From positions 6,324 through 14,576 of the forward strand of contig NZVW01000162.1 of assembly GCA_002697475.1 (NCBI GenBank): a stretch of 8,253 nt of DNA, in the 5' to 3' direction. Shown one piece after another: positions 1-7,336 of this stretch. The notes beneath the pieces are model-generated. The model was not told the DNA's origin and ran no database searches. It worked only from the letters and a program-made list of their open reading frames with translations. A program made the translations under genes and the position numbers. Position 1 is the first letter of the stretch; every line of letters begins with the position of its first letter. This stretch comes from Aquimarina sp. Its GTDB lineage: Bacteria > Bacteroidota > Bacteroidia > Flavobacteriales > Flavobacteriaceae.

Positions 1-150
1 GATTATAAATCTAACGATTTAAAGAGTTATGTAACTACTATTGACAAGATAGAAGAGTATACGGGAATAGATTTTTTCGAAAATTTGAATAAACAGAAGC
101 AAAAGGAATTAGAATCCGATATTATGCTAAAAAATTGGGATTTGGATTAA
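1..150 (+). CDS. DNA/RNA non-specific endonuclease, C-terminal end (5' part outside window)
   Basis: Reading frame 1 is open from the window edge to a TAA at 148-150 and gives the last 49 residues of a protein. The segment around residues 10-27 (SYVTTIDKIEEYTGIDFF) resembles the C-terminal signature of NUC1-family DNA/RNA non-specific endonucleases, in which a 'V-x-x-I-D-x-I-E-x-x-T-G-I-D-F-F' stretch follows the nuclease core. The catalytic DRGH-type motif would lie upstream and cannot be seen. Members are usually secreted or periplasmic Mg-dependent nucleases, but no signal peptide is visible in this fragment. After the signature come a Lys/Glu-rich helix and a Trp-Asp-Leu-Asp end. The gene converges on rodA with only two bases between the stops, so it is not part of the cell-shape operon. 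The family call rests on one short motif. Confidence 0.7.
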   Translation, partial: DYKSNDLKSYVTTIDKIEEYTGIDFFENLNKQKQKELESDIMLKNWDLD

Positions 151-152
151 AA

Positions 153-1409
153 TTACCATTCATTGATTCGGTTTGCATCCAGTTTAATAAAGATAAACAG
201 TAATAGCGTGAATCCCCAAAGACCTGAGCCTCCATAACTAAAGAAAGGTAAAGGAATTCCTATGGTTGGCAATAATCCCGTAACCATGCCTATATTGATG
301 GCAAAATGAATAAACAAAATTCCTGCAACACTATATCCATAGACACGGCTAAATTGATTTTTTTGCCGCTCTGCAAGCTGAAGAATTCTGAGCAATAAAA
401 AAAGAAAAAGTAGCACAACCAATGCAGCTCCCAGAAACCCCCACTCTTCACCAACGGTACTAAATATATAATCCGTATGTTGTTCTGGTACGAATCCTCC
501 TTTAGTCTGAGTGCCTTCTTTCCATCCTTTTCCTGTCCATCCTCCACTACCAATAGCAATTTCACTTTGATTGGTATTGTACCCAATGCCCTTAGTATCT
601 ACTTCTTTACCAAGTACTATATTAAAACGATCGCGATGTCTTTGTTCGAATACATTATTAAAAATATAATTAACAGAGAAACAAAAACCAGTAACTAGGA
701 TCAGAGTGGCAAGATAGAAGCGATATTTTGGTTTTTGTTTACGCTTTCTAATGAGGATAATTATCATTATAGCACCAGCTGCTGAAACCACTAAAACTGG
801 ACCAAAAAGCAGTGTTAAAATAAAAAATACAGCTGCTGAAATACCTGTGATTAAGTATATGGCAGCGAGACCCTCTCGATAAAGAGGGAAGAAAAAAGCA
901 GCATAAACCAAGGCGCTACCAGGGTCAGGTTGAGGGATTATAAAGATTGCAGGTAGTGCTATAATTAAAAAGGCTTTTGCCTGATCCCTTAAAGTTGCAA
1001 TATTGGTTTGCATATCACTTAAAAACTTCGCTAGAGCCAGTGAAGTAGCAACTTTAGCAAACTCGGACGGCTGAAGACCAAATGAGCCAAAACTATACCA
1101 TGATGTCGCTCCTGAAATATTCTTTCCAAAAACAAAAAGACCAAGAAGAGATATTAGGGATATGATATAGATTAACCCGGCAAATCGCTCATAGAATTTT
1201 GCTTCAATAGCTTGTGTAATTATTATAAGAACAATGCTTAATAGAATAAAAAATGCTTGGCGAGAATAGGCTTGTGACAAATCTAGAAGAGAAAACGTAC
1301 TGCCCTCATCTAATGAAGCAGAATATATGTTCATCCAACCAAAACCAACCAGAAGCATAAAAAGCAAAACGGTTAACCAGTCTATGGATCCAATTGTAGA
1401 TTTAGGCAT
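153..1409 (-). CDS. rodA: RodA, SEDS-family peptidoglycan glycosyltransferase
   Basis: RodA is the membrane-embedded polymerase of the elongasome: it builds glycan strands from lipid II and works as a pair with PBP2. The 418-residue product is almost all membrane helix. SEDS landmarks are present in order: QPSEFAK at 113-119 (E116 and K119 match conserved residues), the PDPGSA motif at 161-166, a large periplasmic loop with D271 in 'KEVDTKG' at the position of the catalytic Asp (D262 in E. coli RodA), QSEIAIGSGG at 281-290, PEQHTDYIF at 308-316, and PFFSYGG at 388-394. The protein is about 48 residues longer than E. coli RodA. The extra length lies between 165 and 255 and looks like two additional helices around a basic RKRKQKPKYR stretch (221-230). 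The ATG directly abuts the TAA of mrdA, which suggests coupled translation. It is the last gene of the operon. Confidence 0.95.
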   Translation of the reverse strand: MPKSTIGSIDWLTVLLFMLLVGFGWMNIYSASLDEGSTFSLLDLSQAYSRQAFFILLSIVLIIITQAIEAKFYERFAGLIYIISLISLLGLFVFGKNISGATSWYSFGSFGLQPSEFAKVATSLALAKFLSDMQTNIATLRDQAKAFLIIALPAIFIIPQPDPGSALVYAAFFFPLYREGLAAIYLITGISAAVFFILTLLFGPVLVVSAAGAIMIIILIRKRKQKPKYRFYLATLILVTGFCFSVNYIFNNVFEQRHRDRFNIVLGKEVDTKGIGYNTNQSEIAIGSGGWTGKGWKEGTQTKGGFVPEQHTDYIFSTVGEEWGFLGAALVVLLFLFLLLRILQLAERQKNQFSRVYGYSVAGILFIHFAINIGMVTGLLPTIGIPLPFFSYGGSGLWGFTLLLFIFIKLDANRINEW

Positions 1410-3281
1410 TTATTGATTTATTTTAAAAGGTTCGCCACTAAGGGGCTTGGCATACTCTTCTTCAAGACTATTCGATAGTACCCAGTCCTCAAGATCTTTT
1501 CTGGTTATTTCGCCTTTAATATGTTTTTCAATCATCAAGGTAGCAATTCTACCTGCATATCGGGCACCGTAATAACCATTTTCTACGAATACACATAGAG
1601 CAATTTTTGGGTTTTCTTTAGGAGCAAATGCAACGAATACTGAGTGATCTGTTAATTGTACTCTTTTACCATCTATCTTAGTGTAATTTTCAGCAGTTCC
1701 GGTTTTTCCGCATATCTCAATTCCAGGAGATTTTAAGTGTGCTGCAGTACCTATAAGATAAACCTGATGCATACCTTCAATTACAGGTTCAAAATGTTCT
1801 TTATCAATAGTTGTTTTTTTAGGTACAGTGAACTGCTCCTCTTCTAAAGGTTGCCCATCTAATGCCTTTAAAATATGAGGAGTATAATAAAACCCTCTAT
1901 TAGCAATAGTTGCGGTCATATTGGCCAACTGGATTGGCGTTGCCAGTACTTCTCCCTGTCCGATAGAATTAGAAATCGTTGCCGTTGAAAACCATTTATA
2001 GGTGGGGTAATTGTACGTGCGATTATAATCTTCTGCCCTTGGGATATTACCTTTTTTTCCTACAGGAAGATCATTACCTAAATAATTTCCTAAGCCAAAA
2101 CTTTCTACATGTTTTCTCCAATTCTCAATACCTTCTTGCGGAGTATCATATTTTTCAATTGCTCTTCGATACACAGTTGCGAAATACGCATTACAAGAAT
2201 GAGCTATCCCGGGAATCATGCTTAAAGGGGTGGGATGGGAGTGGCATCCTAGCTTTTGACCTCGACTACCATAATAATACCCTAACCTGCAAGAAATACG
2301 CTCTTTAGTATCAATAACATTTTCTTGTAGTCCAATAAGGGCATTGACAGTCTTAAATGGTGATCCAGGAGGATATTCGCCTTGTAAACCTCTATCGAAT
2401 AAGGGTTTTGCTATGGTGTCATAATAGAGTTTGGTAAAGTTCGGGGATCGCTTTCTTCCCACTAATAATTCAGGTTTGTATGTTGGGGCAGTGACTAGTG
2501 CCAGTATTTCTCCAGTCGATGGTTCTAACGCAACTATACCTCCTCTTTTATTTTCCATTAATTTTTGACCATAGGCCTGTAATTCTGCATCAAGCGTAAT
2601 CGTTAGATCTTTCCCATTAACCGGAAGTGTATCATATTTTCCATCCTTATATGGTCCGATATCCCGATTAAACCGGTCTTTTTGTATTCGTTTAACGCCT
2701 TTTATGCCCCTGAGCAAATCTTCATATTGCTTTTCTACACCATCTATACCGATTAAGTCTCCTGAAAGATAATAAGGGTCCTTTTTAATCTGCGCATTGT
2801 TTACTTCTCCTATATATCCTAAAACATTAGCGGCGTTATCAGTATGATAATCTCTAAGTGATCTTTTCTGTATATAAAACCCTTCGAATTTTCGCATTTT
2901 TTCTTGGAGATAGGCGTATTCATCTTTAGTCAATTGAGGTATAATGACAGAGGGCACTCTAGGTGAATATGCTCTTGCTTTTTGCAGGTTTCTTACCAGT
3001 TTTTGTTTGGTTATATTTAGTATAGAACAAAATTCTGTAGTGTCAAAAGGCTTTAACTCTCTGGGAATTACCATGACATCATAAGATGGTTGATTAGTAA
3101 CCAATAATTTCCCGTTTCGGTCATAGATATCTCCTCGTTGAGGATAATCATATATCACTTTAATTGCATTATCTTCAGATAAAGTAGCGTAGGATGAATC
3201 ATAAATCTGAAGATAAAAAAGTCTAAAAATAAATATTAAGCCTGTAGATATGATTATTAAATACAGTAGTAACCTTCTCAT
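1410..3281 (-). CDS. mrdA: Penicillin-binding protein 2 (MrdA), elongasome DD-transpeptidase
   Basis: This is the class B PBP that cross-links the glycan made by RodA during lateral wall growth; in other bacteria it is the target of mecillinam. The 623-residue length is close to that of E. coli PBP2. An N-terminal anchor helix spans about residues 4-24, followed by the pedestal/dimerisation domain, which opens with YPQRGDIYDRNG (46-57). The transpeptidase domain carries all three active-site motifs: SxxK as S307-P-F-K310, SxN as S362-C-N364, and KTG as K526-T-G528. Between the first two lies a Cys/His-rich segment (C331, C346, H347, H349, H361) that could bind a metal. The start codon overlaps the mreD stop by four bases (ATGA), and a purine-rich AGAAGAAAAG lies just upstream. 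The stop abuts rodA. The gene is intact, with no missing catalytic residue. Confidence 0.95.
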   Translation of the reverse strand: MRRLLLYLIIISTGLIFIFRLFYLQIYDSSYATLSEDNAIKVIYDYPQRGDIYDRNGKLLVTNQPSYDVMVIPRELKPFDTTEFCSILNITKQKLVRNLQKARAYSPRVPSVIIPQLTKDEYAYLQEKMRKFEGFYIQKRSLRDYHTDNAANVLGYIGEVNNAQIKKDPYYLSGDLIGIDGVEKQYEDLLRGIKGVKRIQKDRFNRDIGPYKDGKYDTLPVNGKDLTITLDAELQAYGQKLMENKRGGIVALEPSTGEILALVTAPTYKPELLVGRKRSPNFTKLYYDTIAKPLFDRGLQGEYPPGSPFKTVNALIGLQENVIDTKERISCRLGYYYGSRGQKLGCHSHPTPLSMIPGIAHSCNAYFATVYRRAIEKYDTPQEGIENWRKHVESFGLGNYLGNDLPVGKKGNIPRAEDYNRTYNYPTYKWFSTATISNSIGQGEVLATPIQLANMTATIANRGFYYTPHILKALDGQPLEEEQFTVPKKTTIDKEHFEPVIEGMHQVYLIGTAAHLKSPGIEICGKTGTAENYTKIDGKRVQLTDHSVFVAFAPKENPKIALCVFVENGYYGARYAGRIATLMIEKHIKGEITRKDLEDWVLSNSLEEEYAKPLSGEPFKINQ

Positions 3282-3784
3282 GAATCTTTTCTTCTAAATA
3301 ATACTAAAACCAACATCGTCAGCACTATGGTGAATACACTGGAAAATAACGTTTTTTTTGCAATTATCAGTATATGAGAAAAGTTAAAAATTTCAAGTGA
3401 AAACAATATTAAATGATGTATTAGTACCATTAGAGTTACATATACCAATCTTTCACCAAAGCTTACGTTACCAAGTTTTACAGTTTGAAACTCATAACTC
3501 AATCCAAAGGCTGATCTTAAGATTACAGGTCTTATATAAGTTATCGTTAGACTAGCTGCCGCATGAATTCCACCAGAATCTCCGGCCATATCTATTAGAA
3601 GTCCTAAGAAGAAACTTAAAATTAAAAATAAGCTTCGGTTTATATTTATTGGGGCAAGTAATATAAAAATGATATAGAGATAAGGGTTAAGGTATCCCAA
3701 AAAATTGATATGATTTAAAACCAGAATCTGAACCAGAACCAATATCAAAAATCTACCGATATGTATTATTGTATTATTGTTCAT
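3278..3784 (-). CDS. mreD: Rod shape-determining membrane protein MreD
   Basis: MreD is a small polytopic inner-membrane protein of the elongasome; it binds MreC and modulates its effect on PBP2. The 168-residue product is very hydrophobic, with probable helices near 8-26, 33-47, 50-68, 76-93, 110-129 and 140-164. The best sequence landmark is GLLIDMAGDSGGIHAAAS (61-78), matching the conserved Gly-Leu...Asp...Gly...His-Ala region of the family. MreD diverges quickly, so the call also rests on its place between mreC and mrdA. Its ATG lies inside the last codons of mreC (11 bp overlap) and its TGA overlaps the mrdA ATG by 4 bp, so translation of all three is probably coupled. No clear ribosome binding site is seen. 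Confidence 0.92.
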   Translation of the reverse strand: MNNNTIIHIGRFLILVLVQILVLNHINFLGYLNPYLYIIFILLAPININRSLFLILSFFLGLLIDMAGDSGGIHAAASLTITYIRPVILRSAFGLSYEFQTVKLGNVSFGERLVYVTLMVLIHHLILFSLEIFNFSHILIIAKKTLFSSVFTIVLTMLVLVLFRRKDS

Positions 3785-4601
3785 TATCTACATCCAGTAA
3801 GTTTTGTATTTCTTCTTTTTCATTATTTTTTATAACATAGACAAACCCAAGGTCAGTCATGTCATTAAATAACTTAACATCTATGGTATAGTAGTTTTGA
3901 CTTTGATCAAGCTCATAATCAAGTATTGTACCCACGGCTATACCTTTAGGAAAAATCGTCGATCTTCCATTGGTAATGATCGTATCACCAATCTTTAATA
4001 ATGCTTGTCTGGGTATGGTTTCTAGTTGCACTACATTTGGGTCATTTCCATCCCATACCAATGAGCCATATTGATTAGATTTTTTTAAGCCCGCATTAAT
4101 ACTGGAGTTACTGTTCAGGATCGAAATTACCCTACTGTAACCCGCAGAAACATTTTCTACAATGCCTACAATACCTCGATCTGTAATTACACCCATATCC
4201 GGAAGAATACTATCTTTTCTTCCTTTGTTTAATAGTAGATAATTATCTCTCTTGCTATAGTCATTTCTATATACGTCTGCCTTGATAAATGTATATGGGG
4301 AAGGAAAGGAAATGGTATCAATTACTGAAGCCTTAGAAGTATCCTTGCCATAGGTGCTCAATAGGTTTCTTAACCTTTCATTTTCAGCTAGCAACCTTTC
4401 ATTTTCAGATCTCAGTCCAAAGTATTGACTTACTGAATTTTGCCATCCGTATATACCTCCCGTAAGAAAATTAGTGGAGCTTATGAATTTACTTTTATGA
4501 TAAGAATGAGACTGAATGGTAAATACTAATGATAAAAATAGAAGAAGCAGAAATAAAAGGGAATTCTTATTCCTAATTAAAAAGTTTATAATCTGCTGCA
4601 T
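3774..4601 (-). CDS. mreC: Rod shape-determining protein MreC
   Basis: MreC is the bitopic periplasmic scaffold of the elongasome; it contacts PBP2 and promotes its active conformation. The 275-residue protein has a short cytoplasmic N-terminus with basic residues, one membrane helix at about 13-29, a Leu/Glu/Asn-rich coiled coil at about 62-84 (ENERLLAENERLRNLL), then the double beta-barrel domain. Family landmarks in the barrels are the LLLNKGRKDSILPDMGVI stretch (122-139), GIVGIVENVS (143-152), a Leu-Asn-Ser-Asn-Ser-Ser-Ile-Asn-Ala segment (162-170) and GDTIITNGRSTIFPKGIAVG (205-224). The C-terminus ends in an acidic tail that overlaps the start of mreD. Upstream is the widest gap in the operon, 108 bp from mreB. 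Length and domain order are normal for the family. Confidence 0.95.
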   Translation of the reverse strand: MQQIINFLIRNKNSLLFLLLLFLSLVFTIQSHSYHKSKFISSTNFLTGGIYGWQNSVSQYFGLRSENERLLAENERLRNLLSTYGKDTSKASVIDTISFPSPYTFIKADVYRNDYSKRDNYLLLNKGRKDSILPDMGVITDRGIVGIVENVSAGYSRVISILNSNSSINAGLKKSNQYGSLVWDGNDPNVVQLETIPRQALLKIGDTIITNGRSTIFPKGIAVGTILDYELDQSQNYYTIDVKLFNDMTDLGFVYVIKNNEKEEIQNLLDVDNEQ

Positions 4602-4709
4602 TCAGTACTATCTTTTTTAAGTCCGTAATCTTATTATAAAGTTTAGTTTGGTTAATAAACTAGATTTTGGTTAACGTTGATAAAGTAATTTAGGTATTTA
4701 ACGCCACAA
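4602..4709 (-). promoter_or_regulatory. mreB-mreC intergenic spacer with inverted and direct repeats
   Basis: This 108 bp gap is unusual in an operon whose downstream genes all overlap or abut. It holds a perfect 6 bp inverted repeat with a 7-base loop (TAGTTT 4644-4649, AAACTA 4657-4662). It also holds two exact copies of TTTGGTTAA 19 bases apart (4647-4655 and 4666-4674). The hairpin is all A/T apart from one G/C pair and has no T-tract after it on the transcribed strand, so it does not look like an intrinsic terminator. A TTTATAATAAG stretch lies about 30 bases before mreC. It resembles a sigma70 -10 box, but no TAnnTTTG element is present. A role in transcript processing or as a minor promoter is inference only. 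Confidence 0.25.
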
Positions 4710-5738
4710 CTATTTTATCAATACGCTTTTATATCGGGGTATGTTTTTTAATGTAATCCCCGTACCTCTTACAACAGCTCTCAAAGGATCTTCTGCAATG
4801 TATACAGGTAAATCTGTTTTTTGAGATAATCTTTTATCAAGGCCTCTAAGCATAGAGCCCCCACCAGCAAGATAAATACCAGTATTGTATATGTCTGCAG
4901 CAAGTTCAGGAGGGGTTTGTGATAAGGTTTCCATTACAGCATCTTCGATTCTTAAAATAGATTTGTCTAAAGCTTTAGCAATCTCTCTGTAAGTGATTTG
5001 CACTTGCTTCGGTTTTCCTGTAAGTAAGTCTCTCCCCTGCACATTCATTTCTTCTGGCGGAATTTCCAGGTCTTCAGTAGCAGAGCCTATTTGAATTTTT
5101 ATTTTTTCAGCAGTTCTTTCACCAACATAAAGGTTATGCTGGGTTCTCATATAATAAATAATATCATTTGTGAAAACATCCCCTGCAATCTTCACAGATT
5201 TGTCACAAACAATTCCTCCTAAGGCAATTACTGCGATTTCTGTGGTACCACCACCGATATCAACAATCATATTTCCCTTAGGTTGCATAATATCAACACC
5301 GATACCTATGGCCGCAGCCATAGGTTCGTGTATTAGGTATACTTCTTTTCCATTTACACGCTCTGCACTTTCTTTAACGGCTCGCATCTCTACTTCTGTG
5401 ATTCCTGAAGGGATACAAATTACCATTCTTAACGCCGGAGTAAAAAGTTTTTTCTTTAACGCAGGGATATCCTTGATAAACATACTTATCATTTTTTCAC
5501 TGGCATCAAAATCTGCAATTACACCATCTTTTAAGGGTCTGATCGTTCTTATATTTTCGTGGGTTTTTCCTTGCATCATTGCCGCCTCTTTACCGGCAGC
5601 GATGATTTTGTTTGTCAATATATCCCGTGCTACTATTGACGGACTATCCACAACAACTTTGTCATTATGAATAATTAAGGTATTTGCAGTACCTAAGTCT
5701 ATTGCAATTTCTTCGGTAAAGAAGTCAAAAAATCCCAT
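4710..5738 (-). CDS. mreB: MreB, actin-like cell-shape protein
   Basis: MreB forms ATP-dependent antiparallel double filaments on the inner face of the membrane and orients the wall-synthesis complex. The 342-residue length fits the family. Actin-fold motifs are in order: phosphate-1 loop D14-LGTANT, connect-1 region with HEPMAAAIG (137-145), phosphate-2 loop D160-IGGGTTE, a GERTAEKIKIQIGSA helix (206-220), and the adenosine motif AGGGSMLRGL (291-300). The first residues, MGFFDFF, are strongly hydrophobic and could serve as a membrane-insertion tip. The ATG at 5736-5738 starts the protein exactly where homologues begin. It is the second gene of the operon, 42 bp after purH, and the wider gap after it sets it apart from the tightly packed mreC-mreD-mrdA-rodA genes. 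This spacing may allow separate tuning of MreB, but that is inference. Confidence 0.97.
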   Translation of the reverse strand: MGFFDFFTEEIAIDLGTANTLIIHNDKVVVDSPSIVARDILTNKIIAAGKEAAMMQGKTHENIRTIRPLKDGVIADFDASEKMISMFIKDIPALKKKLFTPALRMVICIPSGITEVEMRAVKESAERVNGKEVYLIHEPMAAAIGIGVDIMQPKGNMIVDIGGGTTEIAVIALGGIVCDKSVKIAGDVFTNDIIYYMRTQHNLYVGERTAEKIKIQIGSATEDLEIPPEEMNVQGRDLLTGKPKQVQITYREIAKALDKSILRIEDAVMETLSQTPPELAADIYNTGIYLAGGGSMLRGLDKRLSQKTDLPVYIAEDPLRAVVRGTGITLKNIPRYKSVLIK

Positions 5739-5748
5739 AAAAGATGTT

Positions 5749-5776
5749 AAAAAAAGTTACAATTTGGTAAATGTAA
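5749..5776 (-). terminator. Weak hairpin plus T-tract between purH and mreB (possible leaky terminator)
   Basis: On the transcribed strand, TTACA (5776-5772) can pair with TGTAA (5761-5757). After one mismatch, two more A-T pairs close a 4-base loop. One base later comes a run of seven T (5755-5749). The layout is that of an intrinsic terminator, starting four bases after the purH stop codon. The stem has only one G-C pair and would be unstable, so at most it would attenuate readthrough into mreB. It may be chance in A/T-rich DNA. Confidence 0.2.
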
Positions 5777-5780
5777 TAAA

Positions 5781-7313
5781 TTAATGTTTAAAATGACGTG
5801 TTCCTGTCATAACCATTGCTAAACCGTGTTCATCACAGTAATCGATGCTCAATTGATCTTTGATTGAACCACCCGGTTGGATCACTGCTTTAATTCCTGC
5901 ATTATCGGCTAACTCTACACAGTCAGGAAATGGGAAAAAGGCATCACTTGCCATTACAGCTCCTTGAAGATCAAATTTAAATGCGTTTGCTTTTTCAACA
6001 GATTGTCTTAAAGCATCTACTCTGGATGTTTGACCTGTTCCACTGGCAAGTAATTGTTTATTTTTAGCAAATACAATAGTATTTGATTTCGTATGCTTAC
6101 ATATTTTAGAGGCAAAAAGTAAATCTTCTATCTGAGCGTCAGTAGGAGCTACTTTAGTTACCGTATTTAAGTCTGCTCGGCTATCAGTTTTTAAATCTTT
6201 ATCCTGAACTAAAGTACCATTGAGACAAGTTCTTACTTGTTTCTTAGGAAGCTCGATATCTTTTTGAATTAATAAAATTCGGTTTTTCTTTCCTTTTAAT
6301 AATTCTAAAGCGTCAGAGGTATAAGAAGGGGCAATTACAACTTCACAAAACAATTGATGGATTTCTTCTGCTGTTGGTAAATCAATTTCTGCATTACTAA
6401 TAAGGATACCGCCGAAAGCAGAAACAGGATCTCCGGCTAAAGCATCAACGTAAGCTTCTTTTACTGTATTTCGTTGTGCTAATCCACAAGCATTATTATG
6501 TTTTAGAATTGCAAATGTTGGAGCCTCTCCTTTAAATTCTTCCATTAGGTTAACCGCCGCGTCAACATCAAGAAGGTTATTGTAAGATAATTCTTTACCG
6601 TGGAGCTTTTCAAACATTGCCTCAAAATCACCAAAGAAATATCCTTGCTGATGAGGGTTTTCACCATATCTTAATTCCTGACCTTTAGGTTCACTAATTT
6701 TTAGTGCAGGAATCCTTTCATCTGTATTAAAATAGTTAAAGATTGCAGTGTCGTAGTTAGAAGACACGTTAAATGCCTTTGCAGCAAAACGTTTTCTTTG
6801 CTCAATTGATATCACACCGTTCCCTTCATTTAGGATGGAAAGAAACTCTCCGTAATCTTCCATGGAAGCAACACAGGTTACGTCAGCAAAATTCTTTGCA
6901 GCTGCTCTGATTAAAGAAATTCCTCCAATATCGATTTTTTCTATGATATCCTGCTGAGACGCTCCTGAAGCTACCGTTTTTTCAAAAGGATAAAGATCTA
7001 CAATTACGATATCTATCTGTGGAATTTCATATTTAGCAAGTTCAGCTACATCACTTTCATTATTTTGGCGGTTAAGGATACCTCCAAAAACTTTAGGGTG
7101 AAGTGTTTTTACTCTTCCACCTAATATTGAAGGGTAGGAGGTCACATCCTCTACGGGTACTACCTCGATACCTAAATCTTTAATAAATTTTTCAGTTCCT
7201 CCTGTAGAATAAATAGTCACACCCAGCTCATCAAGTTTTTTTACAATTGGGGCTAGTCCATCTTTACTAAATACAGAAATTAACGCTGATTTTGCGGTTT
7301 TTGTGTTGTTCAT
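5781..7313 (-). CDS. purH: PurH, bifunctional AICAR transformylase / IMP cyclohydrolase
   Basis: PurH carries out the last two steps of de novo purine synthesis in the cytoplasm: AICAR is formylated with 10-formyl-tetrahydrofolate to FAICAR, which is then cyclised to IMP. The 510-residue protein has both domains. The N-terminal MGS-like cyclohydrolase domain (about 7-150) shows YSTGGT (35-40) and GGRVKTLHPKVFGG (65-78), with K69 in the conserved Lys position. The transformylase domain (about 200-510) shows RYGENPHQ (215-222), the catalytic K271-H272 in KHNNACG, SAFGG (298-302), SDAFFPFPD (456-464), QPGGSIKDQ (479-487) and the typical C-terminal TGTRHFKH. The ATG at 7311-7313 is 23 bases downstream of a strong promoter match. 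It is the first gene of the operon and lies upstream of mreB, an arrangement I recognise from Bacteroidota. The gene is intact. Confidence 0.97.
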   Translation of the reverse strand: MNNTKTAKSALISVFSKDGLAPIVKKLDELGVTIYSTGGTEKFIKDLGIEVVPVEDVTSYPSILGGRVKTLHPKVFGGILNRQNNESDVAELAKYEIPQIDIVIVDLYPFEKTVASGASQQDIIEKIDIGGISLIRAAAKNFADVTCVASMEDYGEFLSILNEGNGVISIEQRKRFAAKAFNVSSNYDTAIFNYFNTDERIPALKISEPKGQELRYGENPHQQGYFFGDFEAMFEKLHGKELSYNNLLDVDAAVNLMEEFKGEAPTFAILKHNNACGLAQRNTVKEAYVDALAGDPVSAFGGILISNAEIDLPTAEEIHQLFCEVVIAPSYTSDALELLKGKKNRILLIQKDIELPKKQVRTCLNGTLVQDKDLKTDSRADLNTVTKVAPTDAQIEDLLFASKICKHTKSNTIVFAKNKQLLASGTGQTSRVDALRQSVEKANAFKFDLQGAVMASDAFFPFPDCVELADNAGIKAVIQPGGSIKDQLSIDYCDEHGLAMVMTGTRHFKH

Positions 7314-7336
7314 GAGAAAGTTTAGTTGATAAAACG

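Larger units (their letters stand above)
153..7313 (-). other. Predicted operon purH-mreB-mreC-mreD-mrdA-rodA
   Basis: Six genes on one strand are separated by 42, 108, -11, -4 and 0 bases, with one strong promoter match before purH and no strong terminator inside. The last four junctions are tight enough for translational coupling. None of the starts has a convincing Shine-Dalgarno sequence, as expected in Bacteroidota. No terminator hairpin is visible after rodA either. Whether mreB and mreC also have promoters of their own cannot be decided from the sequence. Confidence 0.75.

Noticed and set aside
100..200. Bidirectional terminator at the endonuclease/rodA junction
   Set aside because: Only scattered 5-base complementarities with long A/T-rich loops were found, and none is followed by a T-tract on either strand.
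290..698. Short open frames on both strands inside rodA (290-586 minus, 477-698 plus)
   Set aside because: Both overlap conserved RodA coding sequence in other frames and show no protein features.
1979..2308. A 109-codon open frame on the plus strand opposite mrdA
   Set aside because: It is antisense to the transpeptidase domain of PBP2, shows no family resemblance, and has no promoter or start context of its own.
4625..4645. Sigma70-like TATAAT stretch before mreC as a promoter
   Set aside because: Bacteroidota promoters use TAnnTTTG with a -33 TTG, which is absent here. A/T-rich spacers often contain TATAAT-like strings, so I mention it in the spacer entry but do not call a promoter.
5170..5670. 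A 166-codon open frame on the plus strand opposite mreB
   Set aside because: It lies wholly antisense to the highly conserved mreB. Its translation is a low-complexity Ile/Ser/Thr/Pro-rich sequence with no recognisable domain, as expected from a shadow frame.
5739..5780. TAACTTTT (5759-5752, minus) as a separate mreB promoter
   Set aside because: It misses the final G of TAnnTTTG and has no TTG at the right distance. It also overlaps the hairpin and T-tract, so the match is more likely a by-product of the T-run.
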